DNA of 64,000 bases from Stackebrandtia albiflava (GTDB lineage: Bacteria > Actinomycetota > Actinomycetes > Mycobacteriales > Micromonosporaceae), in the NCBI RefSeq assembly GCF_007994225.1, contig NZ_VLLL01000005.1:1096081-1160080 (forward strand), read 5' to 3'. Positions 15,614 through 24,258 of the stretch are shown here, piece by piece. Numbering within the stretch: position 1 is the stretch's first letter; each line of letters opens with the position of its first letter. The notes under the pieces are model-generated. The model saw only the letters and a list, made by a program, of their open reading frames with translations. It had not been told where the DNA came from and made no database searches. Position numbers and translations under genes: made by a program.

Positions 15614-18600
15614 ATGTCCCCTGTCCGACTACGGCGGAGGTTCGGCCTGTGCGCCGTCGCCGCCGTGATCACCGTGGCGGTGCTGCCCGTGCCCGCCACC
15701 GCCGATCCCGGGCCAGACCCGTCCGCCACCGACCCGGGCGACGTCGCCTGGCCGGCGAGCCTGCCCGACACCGCCGACGTCACCCTGGTGACCGGAGACC
15801 GGGTCGAGGTCCGCACCAACGCCGACGGCCGCACCGCCGTCACCGTCACCCCCGTGAACGGCTCCGGTGTCTTCCACACCAGGACCGACCCGGACGGCGA
15901 ACTCTACGTCTACCCCGCCGACGTCGGCCGCCACGTCGCCGACGGCCTGCTCGACCCCGAACTGTTCAACGTGACCGGGCTGGTCCGGGACGGATACGAC
16001 GACGCCGGGACCGACTCGGTGCCGGTCATCGTGGACTACCGGGGTGAACCGTCCGTGAAGACGCTGACGGCCCGCACCGCCGAACTGCCGGGTACCGAAC
16101 CGGCGGCACCGCTGACGAGCCTCGGCGCGTCGGCGACCCGGGTGGAGAAGGACGACGCCGCCGACTTCTACGAGACGCTGACCGACGACTCCCGCGTCGA
16201 ACGGGTCTGGCTGGACCGGAAGATCCGGATTCGACTCGACGACAGCGTGCCGCTGATCGGGGCGCCCGTCGCCTGGGAGAGCGGCCTGGACGGCACCGGC
16301 GTCACCGTCGCCGTCCTGGACACCGGTTACGACGTGAACCATCCCGACCTCGCCGACGCCGTCGTGGGAGCGAAGAGCTTCATCGAGGGTGAGACCGTTC
16401 AGGACGGCAACGGCCACGGCACCCACGTCGCCGGGACGGTCGCCGGATCCGGCGCCGCCTCGGACGGAACCCACACCGGCGTCGCCCCCGGGGCGGACCT
16501 GCTCATCGGGAAGGTCCTCGACGACACCGGCAGCGGCCTGCTCTCCGGTGCCGTCGTCGGTGCCGAGTGGGCGATCGCCCAGGGTGCCGACGTCATCAGC
16601 ATGAGCCTGGGCGCCAAGACGGCGCACGCGTCCGACCCGATCAGCGAGGCCGTGGACGCCCTCTCCGAGGAGACCGGCGTGCTGTTCGTCATCGCGGCCG
16701 GCAACGAGGGCCAGAACATCCTCGGCAGTCCGGGCGTCGCCTCCCGCGCGCTCACCGTCGGAGCCACCGACGACCACGACGTCGTGGCGGACTTCTCCAG
16801 CCGCGGCCCACGCGCCGACGGCGTCCTCAAACCGGAGATCTCCGCACCGGGCGTCGGAATCGTCGCGCCGCGCGCCGCCGGAACGGCCATGGGCACCCCG
16901 GTGGACGAGTACTACACCAGCGCGAACGGTACGTCGATGGCCACGCCGCACGTGGCGGGCGCGGCGGCGATCCTGGCGCAGCAGCACCCCGAGTGGCGTG
17001 CCGGGGAACTCAAGGACGCCCTGGTGTCCACGTCCCGCACCCTGTGGGACCAGAGCCTCCACGACGTCGGATCGGGCCGGCTGGACGTCGCGGCGGCGGT
17101 GACCGCACAGGTCCACGCCACCGGTGTCGCCGAGTTCGGCACCGTCACCGTCGACGACGGCACGCGGGAGGAGACCGTCACCTACACCAACTCCGGTGAC
17201 ACGGACGTGACGCTCGACCTGTCGCTCGACATGGGCCGGGACCTCGAAGTGCTGCCGGGCGCCGTCTCGGTGTCGGCGGAGTCCGTCACGGTCCCCGCCG
17301 GTGGCACCGCCGAGGTGGTCGTCGGTCTCGACGCCACGTTGGACGAGTACGGCGTCTACGGCGGCAACCTCGTCGCGACCGGTGGCGACTCGGTGATCTC
17401 CACGGCGATCCACTACGTGAAGGAGGTGCCGCGTCAGGCCGTCACGGTCGAGGTCCTCAACCGGCGGGGTGAGGCCCCCACGGAGGCCGAGATCATCCTG
17501 TTCGAACTGACCGGCAAGGCCCGGGTGGCCGCGCAGGCGCAGCTGTTCGACGGCTCGGCGCACACGTTCCAGGTACCGGCGGGCGACTACGCGGTCGCCG
17601 TGAGGATCGTCCAGAAGGACCAGATCTTCGGGTTCGGCCAGGACACCGACTACTACTTCGAACCGGAGGTGCCCGTCACCGGGGACCTCACCCTCACCGC
17701 GGACGCCCGCGAGGCGGTCGACATCTCGGCGCGTGTCGAGGGTGAACGCCGGCGACTCCAGGGCGAGAGCATCGTGGTGCTCGGGCACCGTGAACGCGAG
17801 GACGGCGTCGGCGTGACCTTCGGGCACATCGCCTCCACCGCCGGCAGCGACGCGGTGTACGGCGCCATCCCGTCCCGGACGACGGCGGTGCACGGCACCT
17901 TCTCGTTCAGCGCCGACATCGGCCTGGCCACCCCCACCTACACCGGGGAACTACGGGTGGGCCGGGAACGCAGCACCCTCCCGCTGGTCACCGACCAACT
18001 GATGGACCGGTTCGACGGGAAGCGGCAGTACATCGCGATGCCGGTGGGCGCCGGTGAGGACGCCGACTACGAGGGCACGGACGTGACGGGTGCCCTGGTG
18101 GTGATCACGGCCGGTTTCGACATGGCCAAGGTGGACCGGGCGGCGGCCAACGGCGCGTCGGCGGTGATGTTCGCCCGTGACGACGACGCGGCGCCCCTGG
18201 ACCTGCTGTACCTGGGCGCGGCGAAGATCCCGGTGCTGGGCGCCCCCTACGGCACCTCGGCCGCGCTGCGTGAGGCCGCCGCCACGGGGAGACCCTTCGG
18301 TGTCACCGTGGAGGGCCACCTCGACGAGTCGGTCGGCTACCTCGTCCCGTTGGACGTCTCCGGTGCCGTCCCCTCGGACCTGACCGTGGAGGTGGACAGG
18401 CGGGACTTCGCCGAACTGGAGAACGACGTCCGCGCGTCCGGCGACTCGCAGGTCACCGTCGAGGCCCTGCACACCTGGCGGGACGGACAGACCGACTCGT
18501 ACCAGGTGACGACCTTCGGGTACGCCCCCTCGGAACGCTCCGAACACCTCTACGCCGCCGGGATGACCTACCAGCAGTACCTCGGGACGACGCTCTCGGC

Positions 18601-19366
18601 GGGGCCGAGCCTCTACGACGTGCCACGCGGATACCGTGCCGGGCACGAGTACGAGTCGGACTGGTTCCACGGGCCGCTGGTGCCGGGCGGTGATCCCGCG
18701 TCGGCGTGCGCGTTCTGCCGCACCGACGACACGATCGGCTTCGACGTCGTCCCGGTTACCGACGGCGACACCGGCCACTTCGGATCCGCGCCCACCTCGG
18801 TCACGTATCACCGGGACGGCGTGCAGGTGCCCGGAGTGGAGTCGCTCGCCGTCCCGGGAACCGCCGAGTACCGGGTGGACGCCGTGACGGTGCCCTACAC
18901 CTCACCGGCGGCGCCGTTGTGGACGCGGATCGACACCTCCTGGACCTTCGTCTCCGGCGCCCCCGGGACCGGCACGATCGACGGTTGCGGAGAGGTGTTC
19001 GAAGACCCGGCGGGTTGCGCGGCCCTGCCGGTGATCCTCACCGGTTTCGACATGGACCTCGACGCGCACAACTCGGCACGGGCCGACAAGCGGTTCCGGT
19101 TCGACCTGCTGACCGACCGCGCGGCCGGTTTCACCGGTGACCCCGACGTCGCCGGCGTCTCCGTCGAGGTGTCCTATGACGACGGTGAGACCTGGGTCGG
19201 AGCCGACAAGGTGAAGCACGACCGCCGGGGCGGCGAGCACGCCGTCACGGTGGCCCACCCGGACGTCTCCGCCACGAACGGATTCGTGTCGCTGCGGATC
19301 GCCGTCTGGGACGACGCGGGCAACCGCACCGAACAGACCGTCATCCGGGCGTACGCGCTGCGCTGA
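15614..19366 (+). CDS. Secreted S8 family serine peptidase (subtilase)
   Basis: 1250 residues from the second of two adjacent ATGs (15611, 15614), chosen because AGGAG at 15604-15608 is spaced best for it. Signal peptide: basic VRLRRRFG, hydrophobic core AVAAVITVAVLPVPATA, cleavage near ATA-DP. The catalytic triad is visible: D236 (VAVLDTGYD), H268 (GHGTHVAGT) and S441 (GTSMATPHVAGAA), with the oxyanion Asn in AAGNEG. A PA-like segment lies in the C-terminal half (GALVVITAGFDMAKVDRAAA), followed by beta-rich domains. Secreted protease of unknown target; a strong hairpin ends the transcript. Confidence 0.93.
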   Translation: MSPVRLRRRFGLCAVAAVITVAVLPVPATADPGPDPSATDPGDVAWPASLPDTADVTLVTGDRVEVRTNADGRTAVTVTPVNGSGVFHTRTDPDGELYVYPADVGRHVADGLLDPELFNVTGLVRDGYDDAGTDSVPVIVDYRGEPSVKTLTARTAELPGTEPAAPLTSLGASATRVEKDDAADFYETLTDDSRVERVWLDRKIRIRLDDSVPLIGAPVAWESGLDGTGVTVAVLDTGYDVNHPDLADAVVGAKSFIEGETVQDGNGHGTHVAGTVAGSGAASDGTHTGVAPGADLLIGKVLDDTGSGLLSGAVVGAEWAIAQGADVISMSLGAKTAHASDPISEAVDALSEETGVLFVIAAGNEGQNILGSPGVASRALTVGATDDHDVVADFSSRGPRADGVLKPEISAPGVGIVAPRAAGTAMGTPVDEYYTSANGTSMATPHVAGAAAILAQQHPEWRAGELKDALVSTSRTLWDQSLHDVGSGRLDVAAAVTAQVHATGVAEFGTVTVDDGTREETVTYTNSGDTDVTLDLSLDMGRDLEVLPGAVSVSAESVTVPAGGTAEVVVGLDATLDEYGVYGGNLVATGGDSVISTAIHYVKEVPRQAVTVEVLNRRGEAPTEAEIILFELTGKARVAAQAQLFDGSAHTFQVPAGDYAVAVRIVQKDQIFGFGQDTDYYFEPEVPVTGDLTLTADAREAVDISARVEGERRRLQGESIVVLGHREREDGVGVTFGHIASTAGSDAVYGAIPSRTTAVHGTFSFSADIGLATPTYTGELRVGRERSTLPLVTDQLMDRFDGKRQYIAMPVGAGEDADYEGTDVTGALVVITAGFDMAKVDRAAANGASAVMFARDDDAAPLDLLYLGAAKIPVLGAPYGTSAALREAAATGRPFGVTVEGHLDESVGYLVPLDVSGAVPSDLTVEVDRRDFAELENDVRASGDSQVTVEALHTWRDGQTDSYQVTTFGYAPSERSEHLYAAGMTYQQYLGTTLSAGPSLYDVPRGYRAGHEYESDWFHGPLVPGGDPASACAFCRTDDTIGFDVVPVTDGDTGHFGSAPTSVTYHRDGVQVPGVESLAVPGTAEYRVDAVTVPYTSPAAPLWTRIDTSWTFVSGAPGTGTIDGCGEVFEDPAGCAALPVILTGFDMDLDAHNSARADKRFRFDLLTDRAAGFTGDPDVAGVSVEVSYDDGETWVGADKVKHDRRGGEHAVTVAHPDVSATNGFVSLRIAVWDDAGNRTEQTVIRAYALR

Positions 19367-19389
19367 CGTTCCATCGCTCCACCGTTCCA

Positions 19390-19424
19390 CCGCGCCGACC
19401 GGGATACCGTCCCGGTCGGCGCGG
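19390..19424 (+). terminator. Terminator hairpin after the subtilase gene
   Basis: 15-bp perfect stem (CCGCGCCGACCGGGA at 19390-19404 with 19410-19424), 5-base loop, 23 bp after the stop codon. No U-tract, as is usual at this GC content. Confidence 0.75.
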
Positions 19425-19469
19425 TCGTGCCGGGCGACGCGGGGAGGCCGAAGTCATGCCCCGGCGCGC

Positions 19470-20312
19470 TCAGGGCCGGGAGGTCCGCGCGCCGGTGATC
19501 AGGTGCCGGCTCAGCCGGAATCCGGGATGACGCCCGGCCGTGATCGTCTCCCGGACCGTCCACACCAGTCTCGGGCTGCTCCAGGACTGCGACGGCTTGT
19601 TCAACGCGAACCCGCCTCCGAGTGTCACGGCCGCGTGCGCCGCCAGGCCGGTGGCGTCTCGCCACACCAGCACCACCCCGGGCTCGGCGTCCCGGCCGGG
19701 ACCGGCGACCGGAACGGTCCGCGCGGCGATCCACCGCTCGAACGGGTCCTGGAACATCCACACCGACTCCGCGCCGGGGACGCCGGCGGCCGCCATCACG
19801 GTGCCGAAGCAGTTCGGGCCGGATCCGGCCGCGAAGGTCCCGGCGAGCCGGGCCGCCTCCGGCAGCACGGGTGCGGCGGGCACCCACACGGCGGGCGGCA
19901 CCTCGCGGTGGCGGCTAGCCGCGACCCCGGACTCCACGTACGCCCGGACCGGTCCGTTCCCCACCCGGCCCAGCAGTGACGGCCACCAGGGGAACCGCGC
20001 GCCGGAGGCGGGAATCCCGTCGGGCAGGTCGCGTCGCCGCCCGAAGGAGGCGCGGTCGTCCAGCAACACCCGCCGGGCACGGGGGTCGACGCGGTAGTAC
20101 GACGGCTCGTCGAGCCAGATCCATTCACCGCCGTACATATGGAACGTGTCGCGCACCTCCGCCGATGCCACCGACCGGTGCCCGGGCGGCAACGCCGAGG
20201 CGAGTTCCTCCGACAGACCACCGACCCGGAACGGCTGCACCGGGGGCGCGAACCATCGGGACCAGGCGGCGAGAAGGTCGTCGGAGACGGCGATACCCAG
20301 CACGTGCGGCAT
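19470..20312 (-). CDS. Uncharacterised protein with conserved-looking Cys and His motifs
   Basis: 280 residues from MPHVLGIAVSD at 20310-20312. No signal peptide or membrane helix. Two motifs stand out: SGPNCFGTVMAAAG (central) and AAHAAVTLGGGFALNKPSQSW (C-terminal third). A Cys followed later by a His in such settings is reminiscent of papain-like cysteine enzymes (NlpC/P60 or transglutaminase-like), but this is inference; the family is not one I can name. It is separated from its upstream neighbours by a hairpin. Confidence 0.65.
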   Translation of the reverse strand: MPHVLGIAVSDDLLAAWSRWFAPPVQPFRVGGLSEELASALPPGHRSVASAEVRDTFHMYGGEWIWLDEPSYYRVDPRARRVLLDDRASFGRRRDLPDGIPASGARFPWWPSLLGRVGNGPVRAYVESGVAASRHREVPPAVWVPAAPVLPEAARLAGTFAAGSGPNCFGTVMAAAGVPGAESVWMFQDPFERWIAARTVPVAGPGRDAEPGVVLVWRDATGLAAHAAVTLGGGFALNKPSQSWSSPRLVWTVRETITAGRHPGFRLSRHLITGARTSRP

Positions 20313-20356
20313 CCGGTGACGGTAACCGACTGCCCGATTCCGCGCCGGTGACCGGG

Positions 20357-20379
20357 GTGGCGCCGGAGGCCGGCGCCAC
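20357..20379 (-). terminator. Hairpin after the ArsR-SRPBCC operon
   Basis: 10-bp perfect stem (GTGGCGCCGG at 20357-20366 with 20370-20379), 3-base loop, 8 bp beyond the SRPBCC stop codon on the minus strand. Confidence 0.6.
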
Positions 20380-20386
20380 GGTCCGG

Positions 20387-20854
20387 TCAGCCTGCCACGC
20401 GGGTGAAGGCCGTCATCGTGCCGGCCCAGCCGCCGGCGGAGTCGAAGACCTCGTACATGGCGTCCGCCCGGTCGCCGAAGCGTTCGAGGTGGCGGTGGGC
20501 AAGTGTCACCAGGCAGCCGCCGTCCGGTTCGGGGGTGAAGTGCAACTCGACGAGGGTCTCGAAGTCGGGGTCGTACCGCCATTCGGCGGTGATCTGCCAG
20601 GTCAGGACGAGCCGGTGCGGCGGCGCCCACTCGACCACCCGGCCCCAGCGGCACTCCACGCCGTCCTCGCCGCGTTCGTACCAGCGCCCGCCGACGTGGG
20701 GTTCCACGACGACGGCGGCCTGGGGGCTGTCGCCGATCGAGTGGTCCCGGGGCCAGAAGTCCGCCATCCGTTCGGTGAAGAGCGCGAAGGCCTTCGCCGG
20801 TTCGCACGGCACACGGACGCTACGGCGCACGGTCATCTCGGTGGTCTCGGTCAT
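20387..20854 (-). CDS. SRPBCC (AHSA1-like) domain protein
   Basis: 155 residues with the START/AHSA1 pattern: RSVRVPCEPAKAFALFTERM at the start, a beta-rich middle, and DSAGGWAGTMTAF in the C-terminal helix. Its ATG overlaps the stop of the upstream ArsR gene (ATGA), a very common actinobacterial pairing in which the regulator controls a small hydrophobic-ligand-binding protein. Ligand unknown. Confidence 0.88.
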   Translation of the reverse strand: MTETTEMTVRRSVRVPCEPAKAFALFTERMADFWPRDHSIGDSPQAAVVVEPHVGGRWYERGEDGVECRWGRVVEWAPPHRLVLTWQITAEWRYDPDFETLVELHFTPEPDGGCLVTLAHRHLERFGDRADAMYEVFDSAGGWAGTMTAFTRVAG

Positions 20855-21213
20855 GAGGGGTTCCCTTCTGTCGGGTGCGGGCCGGGTTCGTCCCGGCCGG
20901 CTGATGCGGCGTGGGTCTCCTCGGCGAGGTCCGCGAAGCGGTGCAACACGATTCCCCAGAAGCCGTCGAGGTAGTCGCGCAGTGCCCGCAGCCCGGCCGG
21001 ATCGACGCGGTAGATGCGGCGGGTCCCGGCGACGTGCTCGCTGACGAGCCGGGCGTCCTTGAGGACGCGGAGGTGCTGGGACACCGCGGGGCGCGATATC
21101 GGCATCCGGGCGGCGAGCACCCCGACCGGCGACTCCTGCTCCGCGAGGTGTTCGAGGATGAGACGCCTGCTCGCGTCGCCCAGGGCGTCCAGTACCACGT
21201 CGGCCGTCACCAT
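20851..21213 (-). CDS. ArsR family transcriptional regulator
   Basis: 120 residues. Winged-helix pattern typical of ArsR: VLDALGDASRRLILEHLAE, PVGVLAARMPISRPAVSQHL, KDARLVSEHVAGTRRIYRVD. No metal-binding cysteines, so it is of the non-metal subgroup that partners SRPBCC proteins. TAGACT lies 7 bp upstream of the ATG, so a leaderless transcript is likely. Two 17-bp direct repeats overlap this promoter and are the probable autoregulatory operator. Confidence 0.92.
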   Translation of the reverse strand: MVTADVVLDALGDASRRLILEHLAEQESPVGVLAARMPISRPAVSQHLRVLKDARLVSEHVAGTRRIYRVDPAGLRALRDYLDGFWGIVLHRFADLAEETHAASAGRDEPGPHPTEGNPS

Positions 21214-21247
21214 AACGGTAAGTCTACACGAACGGTAAGTCTGGACG
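21214..21247 (-). promoter_or_regulatory. ArsR operator/promoter: 17-bp direct repeat
   Basis: AACGGTAAGTCTACACG (21214-21230) and AACGGTAAGTCTGGACG (21231-21247) are adjacent direct repeats ending at the ArsR start codon. On the minus strand each contains AGACTTACCGTT, and the proximal one supplies TAGACT as a -10 box. Confidence 0.6.
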
Positions 21248-21334
21248 AACCATCGGGGCGGGCCCGAGATTCCTCGAAACCCTCCCGACCTGCGGTTTCG
21301 CCCACTCGAACGGGGGCCGCAGCCGCCACGGCGG

Positions 21335-21363
21335 TTGTGATCGGGCGCCCATCCGCCTACACT
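21335..21363 (+). promoter_or_regulatory. Housekeeping-type promoter of the riboswitch-terC transcript
   Basis: TTGTGA (21335-21340), 17-bp spacer, TACACT (21358-21363). The predicted start falls at about 21370, exactly where the riboswitch aptamer begins. Confidence 0.6.
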
Positions 21364-21370
21364 GGCGGGC

Positions 21371-21480
21371 GAGGGGAGTACTTTCTCGGGCCTACTCGGT
21401 CAGTACGGCACCCATGTGTGACCCCGGGAGGCCGCCCGAGATCTCTCGGGTGAAGGAGACCTCGAACCGAGTTCGAGGAG
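21371..21480 (+). promoter_or_regulatory. yybP-ykoY (manganese) riboswitch upstream of terC
   Basis: The leader shows the class's ordered signatures: GAGGGGAGTA at 21371-21380, GGTCAGTACGGC around 21398-21409, and CTCGGGTGAAGGAGACC at about 21445-21462. Paired arms lie between them. A hairpin CTCGAAC-cga-GTTCGAG (21461-21477) follows directly and covers the first half of the GAGGAG ribosome site (21475-21480), so control is probably translational. TerC-type exporters are a standard target of this riboswitch, which senses Mn2+. Identified by motif recall, not by covariance search. Confidence 0.85.
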
Positions 21481-21485
21481 TCTTC

Positions 21486-22487
21486 ATGTCTTATTCCACC
21501 GCCCAGGCGGCGGAGACCACGTCCATCGCGTCACCGCTGCTGTGGGGCGTCAGCATCGCGGCCCTGCTCGCGCTGATCGCTCTCGACTTCGTGGTGACCC
21601 ACAAGCCGCACCGGGTGTCCACCCGCGAGGCGATCGGGTGGAGCGTCTTCTACCTGGCGTTGCCGATGTTGTTCACGCTGTGGCTGTGGACGGCGTACGG
21701 CGGCGGCGTGGGCCTCGACTTCCTGACCGGTTTCGTGGTCGAGAAGTCCCTGTCGGTCGACAACCTGTTCGTCTTCATGCTGCTGCTCAGCGGGTTCGCC
21801 GTACCACTGGAACTGCGTCAGCGGGTCCTGCTGTTCGGCATCGTCGGCGCCATAGCCCTGCGCGGCGTCTTCATCGCCGCGGGCGCGGCCGTCCTGGAGG
21901 CCGGCACCTGGGCCTTCCTCCTCTTCGGGGTGATCCTGCTGGTCTCGGCGGCCAAGATGCTGCACGGCGCGATCACCGGCGGCGATCAGCAGAAGGACGT
22001 GCATCAGTTCCGTTCGGTGCGGATGTTGCGCCGCCTGACCCCGGTCACCGACGACTACCGGGGGTCCCGGCTCACGGTCCTGGAGAACGGGCGGCGGGCG
22101 TTGACGCCGCTGGCGGTGGTGGTGGTGGCCGTGTTCGCCGCCGACATCGTCTTCGCGGTGGACTCCGTACCGGCCGTCTACGGCATCACCGCCGACCCGT
22201 ACCTGGTCCTGATGACCAACGCGTTCGCCCTGCTGGGCCTGCGCGCCCTGTACTTCGTCCTGGAGACCACGCTGGCGAAGCTGCGCCACCTCAACCACGG
22301 TCTGTCGATCATCCTGGCGTTCATCGGCGTGAAGCTGGTGCTGCACTGGGCGCACGGTTTCTGGCCGCAGGTCCCGGAGATCCCGACGCCCGTCTCGCTC
22401 GGCGTGATCGTGGCCGTGTTGGGCGTGGTCACCGCGACGAGCCTGACCTCCCGGCGCCGGGAGACGACACGAGTGGGGAGCCGATGA
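21486..22487 (+). CDS. TerC family integral membrane protein (probable Mn2+ exporter)
   Basis: 333 residues from the ATG at 21486, preceded by GAGGAG. About eight or nine membrane helices with the TerC pattern: GVGLDFLTGFVVEKSLSVDNLFVF early and VFAADIVFAVDSVPAVYGIT later; the paired acidic residues (E/D in SVDNLF and D in FAVDSVPA) are the expected metal-binding positions. Members preceded by a manganese riboswitch export Mn2+ or help load exported metalloenzymes. A 37-codon ORF overlaps its stop codon. Confidence 0.9.
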   Translation: MSYSTAQAAETTSIASPLLWGVSIAALLALIALDFVVTHKPHRVSTREAIGWSVFYLALPMLFTLWLWTAYGGGVGLDFLTGFVVEKSLSVDNLFVFMLLLSGFAVPLELRQRVLLFGIVGAIALRGVFIAAGAAVLEAGTWAFLLFGVILLVSAAKMLHGAITGGDQQKDVHQFRSVRMLRRLTPVTDDYRGSRLTVLENGRRALTPLAVVVVAVFAADIVFAVDSVPAVYGITADPYLVLMTNAFALLGLRALYFVLETTLAKLRHLNHGLSIILAFIGVKLVLHWAHGFWPQVPEIPTPVSLGVIVAVLGVVTATSLTSRRRETTRVGSR

Positions 22488-22597
22488 TGATCATCGCGAT
22501 TCTGGAAGTGGTGGCATGGGTGATCGTGGTGGTGTCACTCGCGATCTCCTGCCTGGTACTGATGAACTGCCGACCGCCACGGGGACGCCCCAGGTGA
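22484..22597 (+). CDS. 37-residue single-span membrane micro-protein coupled to terC
   Basis: ATGATGATC begins 3 bp before the end of terC, so the start overlaps the TGA stop of terC. The product MMIIAILEVVAWVIVV continues as one hydrophobic helix to about residue 26 and ends in a basic tail (NCRPPRGRPR). Overlap, start placement and composition argue for translation by coupling. It could be a small regulatory subunit of the exporter; no homologue is known to me. Confidence 0.6.
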   Translation: MMIIAILEVVAWVIVVVSLAISCLVLMNCRPPRGRPR

Positions 22598-22606
22598 GGT
22601 GGCCGG

Positions 22607-23377
22607 TCAGGACCCCCGCCGGTCGCGCAGTGCCGGGAAGTCGTCCCGGTACCGCGCGACCGTGGCGGGGTCCACCTCCTCCGTCAGGACGGTCTCGGTC
22701 TCGGCGGCCTTGACGAGGACTCGGCCCGCCGGGTCGACGATCTGGCTGTCGCCGGCGTAGTCGAGGCCGGAGGGTTCGGCGCCGACCCGGTTGACGCCGA
22801 CCACGTACGCCTGGTTCTCGATGGCCCTCGCGGCGAGCAGGGTGTTCCAGTGGTTCCGGCGCGCCCTCGGCCAGTTGGCGATGACGACGTAGCAGTCGGT
22901 GTGGTCGGCCAGCCGCCAGAACCAGTCGGCGAACCGCAGGTCGTAGCAGATGAAGAGGCTGACCGAGAGACCGTCGACGTCGACGGTGAGGGTCTCCGCG
23001 CCCGGCGAGTAGTGCCGGTCCTCCCCCGCGTGACTGAACGGGTGGAGCTTCTCGTAGCGGTGGACGCCGCCGTCGGGGGCGACGACCAGGCCGGTGTTGG
23101 TGGGAAGGGCCGCGCCCGGCGCGCGTTGCGGCACGGAGGCGATCAGCCACACGTCCAGCCGCCGCGCCAGGTCCACGAGGAAGCGTTCGCTGTCGCCGCC
23201 GGGCGGCTCGGCGATCCGGTCGGCGGTGGCTATCGCGAAGCCGGTGGAGTACATCTCCGCCAGCACGACGACTCGGGCGCCGGAGGCCGCGGCCTCGGCG
23301 ATCACGGGTTCCAGCCGCCGCCGGTTCTCCTCCGGTCGCTCCCAGAGGATGTCGTGCTGCACTGCGGCGATCTTCAC
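22607..23377 (-). CDS. Carbon-nitrogen hydrolase (nitrilase superfamily, omega-amidase-like)
   Basis: 256 residues from the GTG at 23375-23377 (VKIAAVQHDILW), with GAAGGG upstream as ribosome site. The full catalytic triad is visible: E41 (VVLAEMYSTGF), K110 (YEKLHPF) and C144 (FICYDLRFADWF). The Glu-Met-Tyr and CYDLRF contexts are those of the YafV/Nit2 omega-amidase branch, which hydrolyses alpha-keto acid amides in metabolite repair. Substrate is inferred from motif context only. Convergent with terC across a 9-bp gap. Confidence 0.9.
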   Translation of the reverse strand: MKIAAVQHDILWERPEENRRRLEPVIAEAAASGARVVVLAEMYSTGFAIATADRIAEPPGGDSERFLVDLARRLDVWLIASVPQRAPGAALPTNTGLVVAPDGGVHRYEKLHPFSHAGEDRHYSPGAETLTVDVDGLSVSLFICYDLRFADWFWRLADHTDCYVVIANWPRARRNHWNTLLAARAIENQAYVVGVNRVGAEPSGLDYAGDSQIVDPAGRVLVKAAETETVLTEEVDPATVARYRDDFPALRDRRGS

Positions 23378-23447
23378 GTGGCGACCCTTCGTTGCGTCGG
23401 TGGCCGTGGCCGGCGTGACGAGGATATCCGCGTCGCACCGGCCGATG

Positions 23448-23476
23448 CCGAAGACGGCCTCAGAGGCCGTCTTCGG
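23448..23476. terminator. Perfect 13-bp hairpin in the 23378-23625 gap
   Basis: CCGAAGACGGCCT (23448-23460) pairs perfectly with 23464-23476 around CAG. It lies about 150 bp beyond the stop of the membrane protein at 23626-24048. The 12-mer GAAGACGGCCTC from its left arm is repeated at 23615-23626 next to that stop. A second weaker stem surrounds 23530-23570 (GGAGTC...GACTCC). No other gene seen in this gap. Confidence 0.5.
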
Positions 23477-23625
23477 TCCTCGGTCGTCGCGAACGGTGTT
23501 CCTGTCGAGTGCATTCGCAAGGCGGAGGAGTCCCCGCGTACCGGTGTTGTACGCGGAGACTCCGACAACGCCGCGAGGTGCCGACCGGGCGAAGCGCAGC
23601 AGAACAGCAGGATCGAAGACGGCCT

Positions 23626-24048
23626 CTAGTGCCGCCCGCGCAGCATGACGACGAGCATCAACGGCAGCATGGCCAGGTGGCCGAGCAGGTCCAGGGTGCC
23701 CGCGGAGATGAGACCGAGCCACAGCGCCGGGAACAGCGGTACGGCGGGCGCGAACATGGCGGCGGACATCTCCAGGCCGGCGCGCCACGAGTGGCCCCGC
23801 AGTCGCATCCACAGGACCATGCCCACGGACATGTCGAGGGCCGCTTTGAGGAAGGCCACCTCGGTGAGGTCGAGGAAGGCGGGCCTGCCGCCGGCGAGGG
23901 CGGCCAGCGCGTCGGTGGCGGCGCCCAGCAGGAACATCCCGGCGACCATGGCCAGGATCATCTCCAGGTAGTGGCCGAGGAAGCGGAGGTCGCGGTACCA
24001 CGGCCGGGCGGCGTGGGACTCGGTGGTGGAGGGTTCGGTGCCGGTCAT
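23626..24048 (-). CDS. Four-helix membrane protein of unknown function
   Basis: 140 residues from MTGTEPSTTES at 24046-24048, with GAGGAG 6 bp upstream. After a polar N-terminus there are four hydrophobic helices (about 25-48, 58-75, 88-108, 112-135) with short loops such as RLRGHSWRAGLEM. Similar small four-span proteins are common in actinobacterial genomes without an assigned role. No operon partner: the upstream gap to YceI holds a terminator. Confidence 0.7.
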   Translation of the reverse strand: MTGTEPSTTESHAARPWYRDLRFLGHYLEMILAMVAGMFLLGAATDALAALAGGRPAFLDLTEVAFLKAALDMSVGMVLWMRLRGHSWRAGLEMSAAMFAPAVPLFPALWLGLISAGTLDLLGHLAMLPLMLVVMLRGRH

Positions 24049-24215
24049 CGTGGACTCCTCGCTGCGCTCCCACACCGACGCGCGGGTCGCGTCGTACGGG
24101 GTGGGGGTATCTGATGGAGTCCACTCTGCCGACGGCCGGCCGGAATCGTCAGTGCCGTCACAGCCCCCACTTCCGTGAGGACGTCATCGTTCGGCATGAC
24201 GTCCGTCATGCGGGC

Positions 24216-24243
24216 GCGGCCGCCGTGTCACCACGGCGGCCGC
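24216..24243 (-). terminator. Terminator hairpin after the YceI gene
   Basis: 12-bp perfect stem (GCGGCCGCCGTG at 24216-24227 with 24232-24243), loop TCAC, 15 bp beyond the YceI stop codon on the minus strand. Confidence 0.7.
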
Positions 24244-24258
24244 CGCACCGATGCCGGA

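Noticed and set aside
15629-17893. 754-codon minus-strand frame over the subtilase gene
   Set aside because: It is the mirror of the real gene; the plus strand carries the intact catalytic triad and signal peptide.
23378-23625. A small gene in the gap after the nitrilase
   Set aside because: Frames there have no ribosome site or recognisable sequence; only hairpins are supported.
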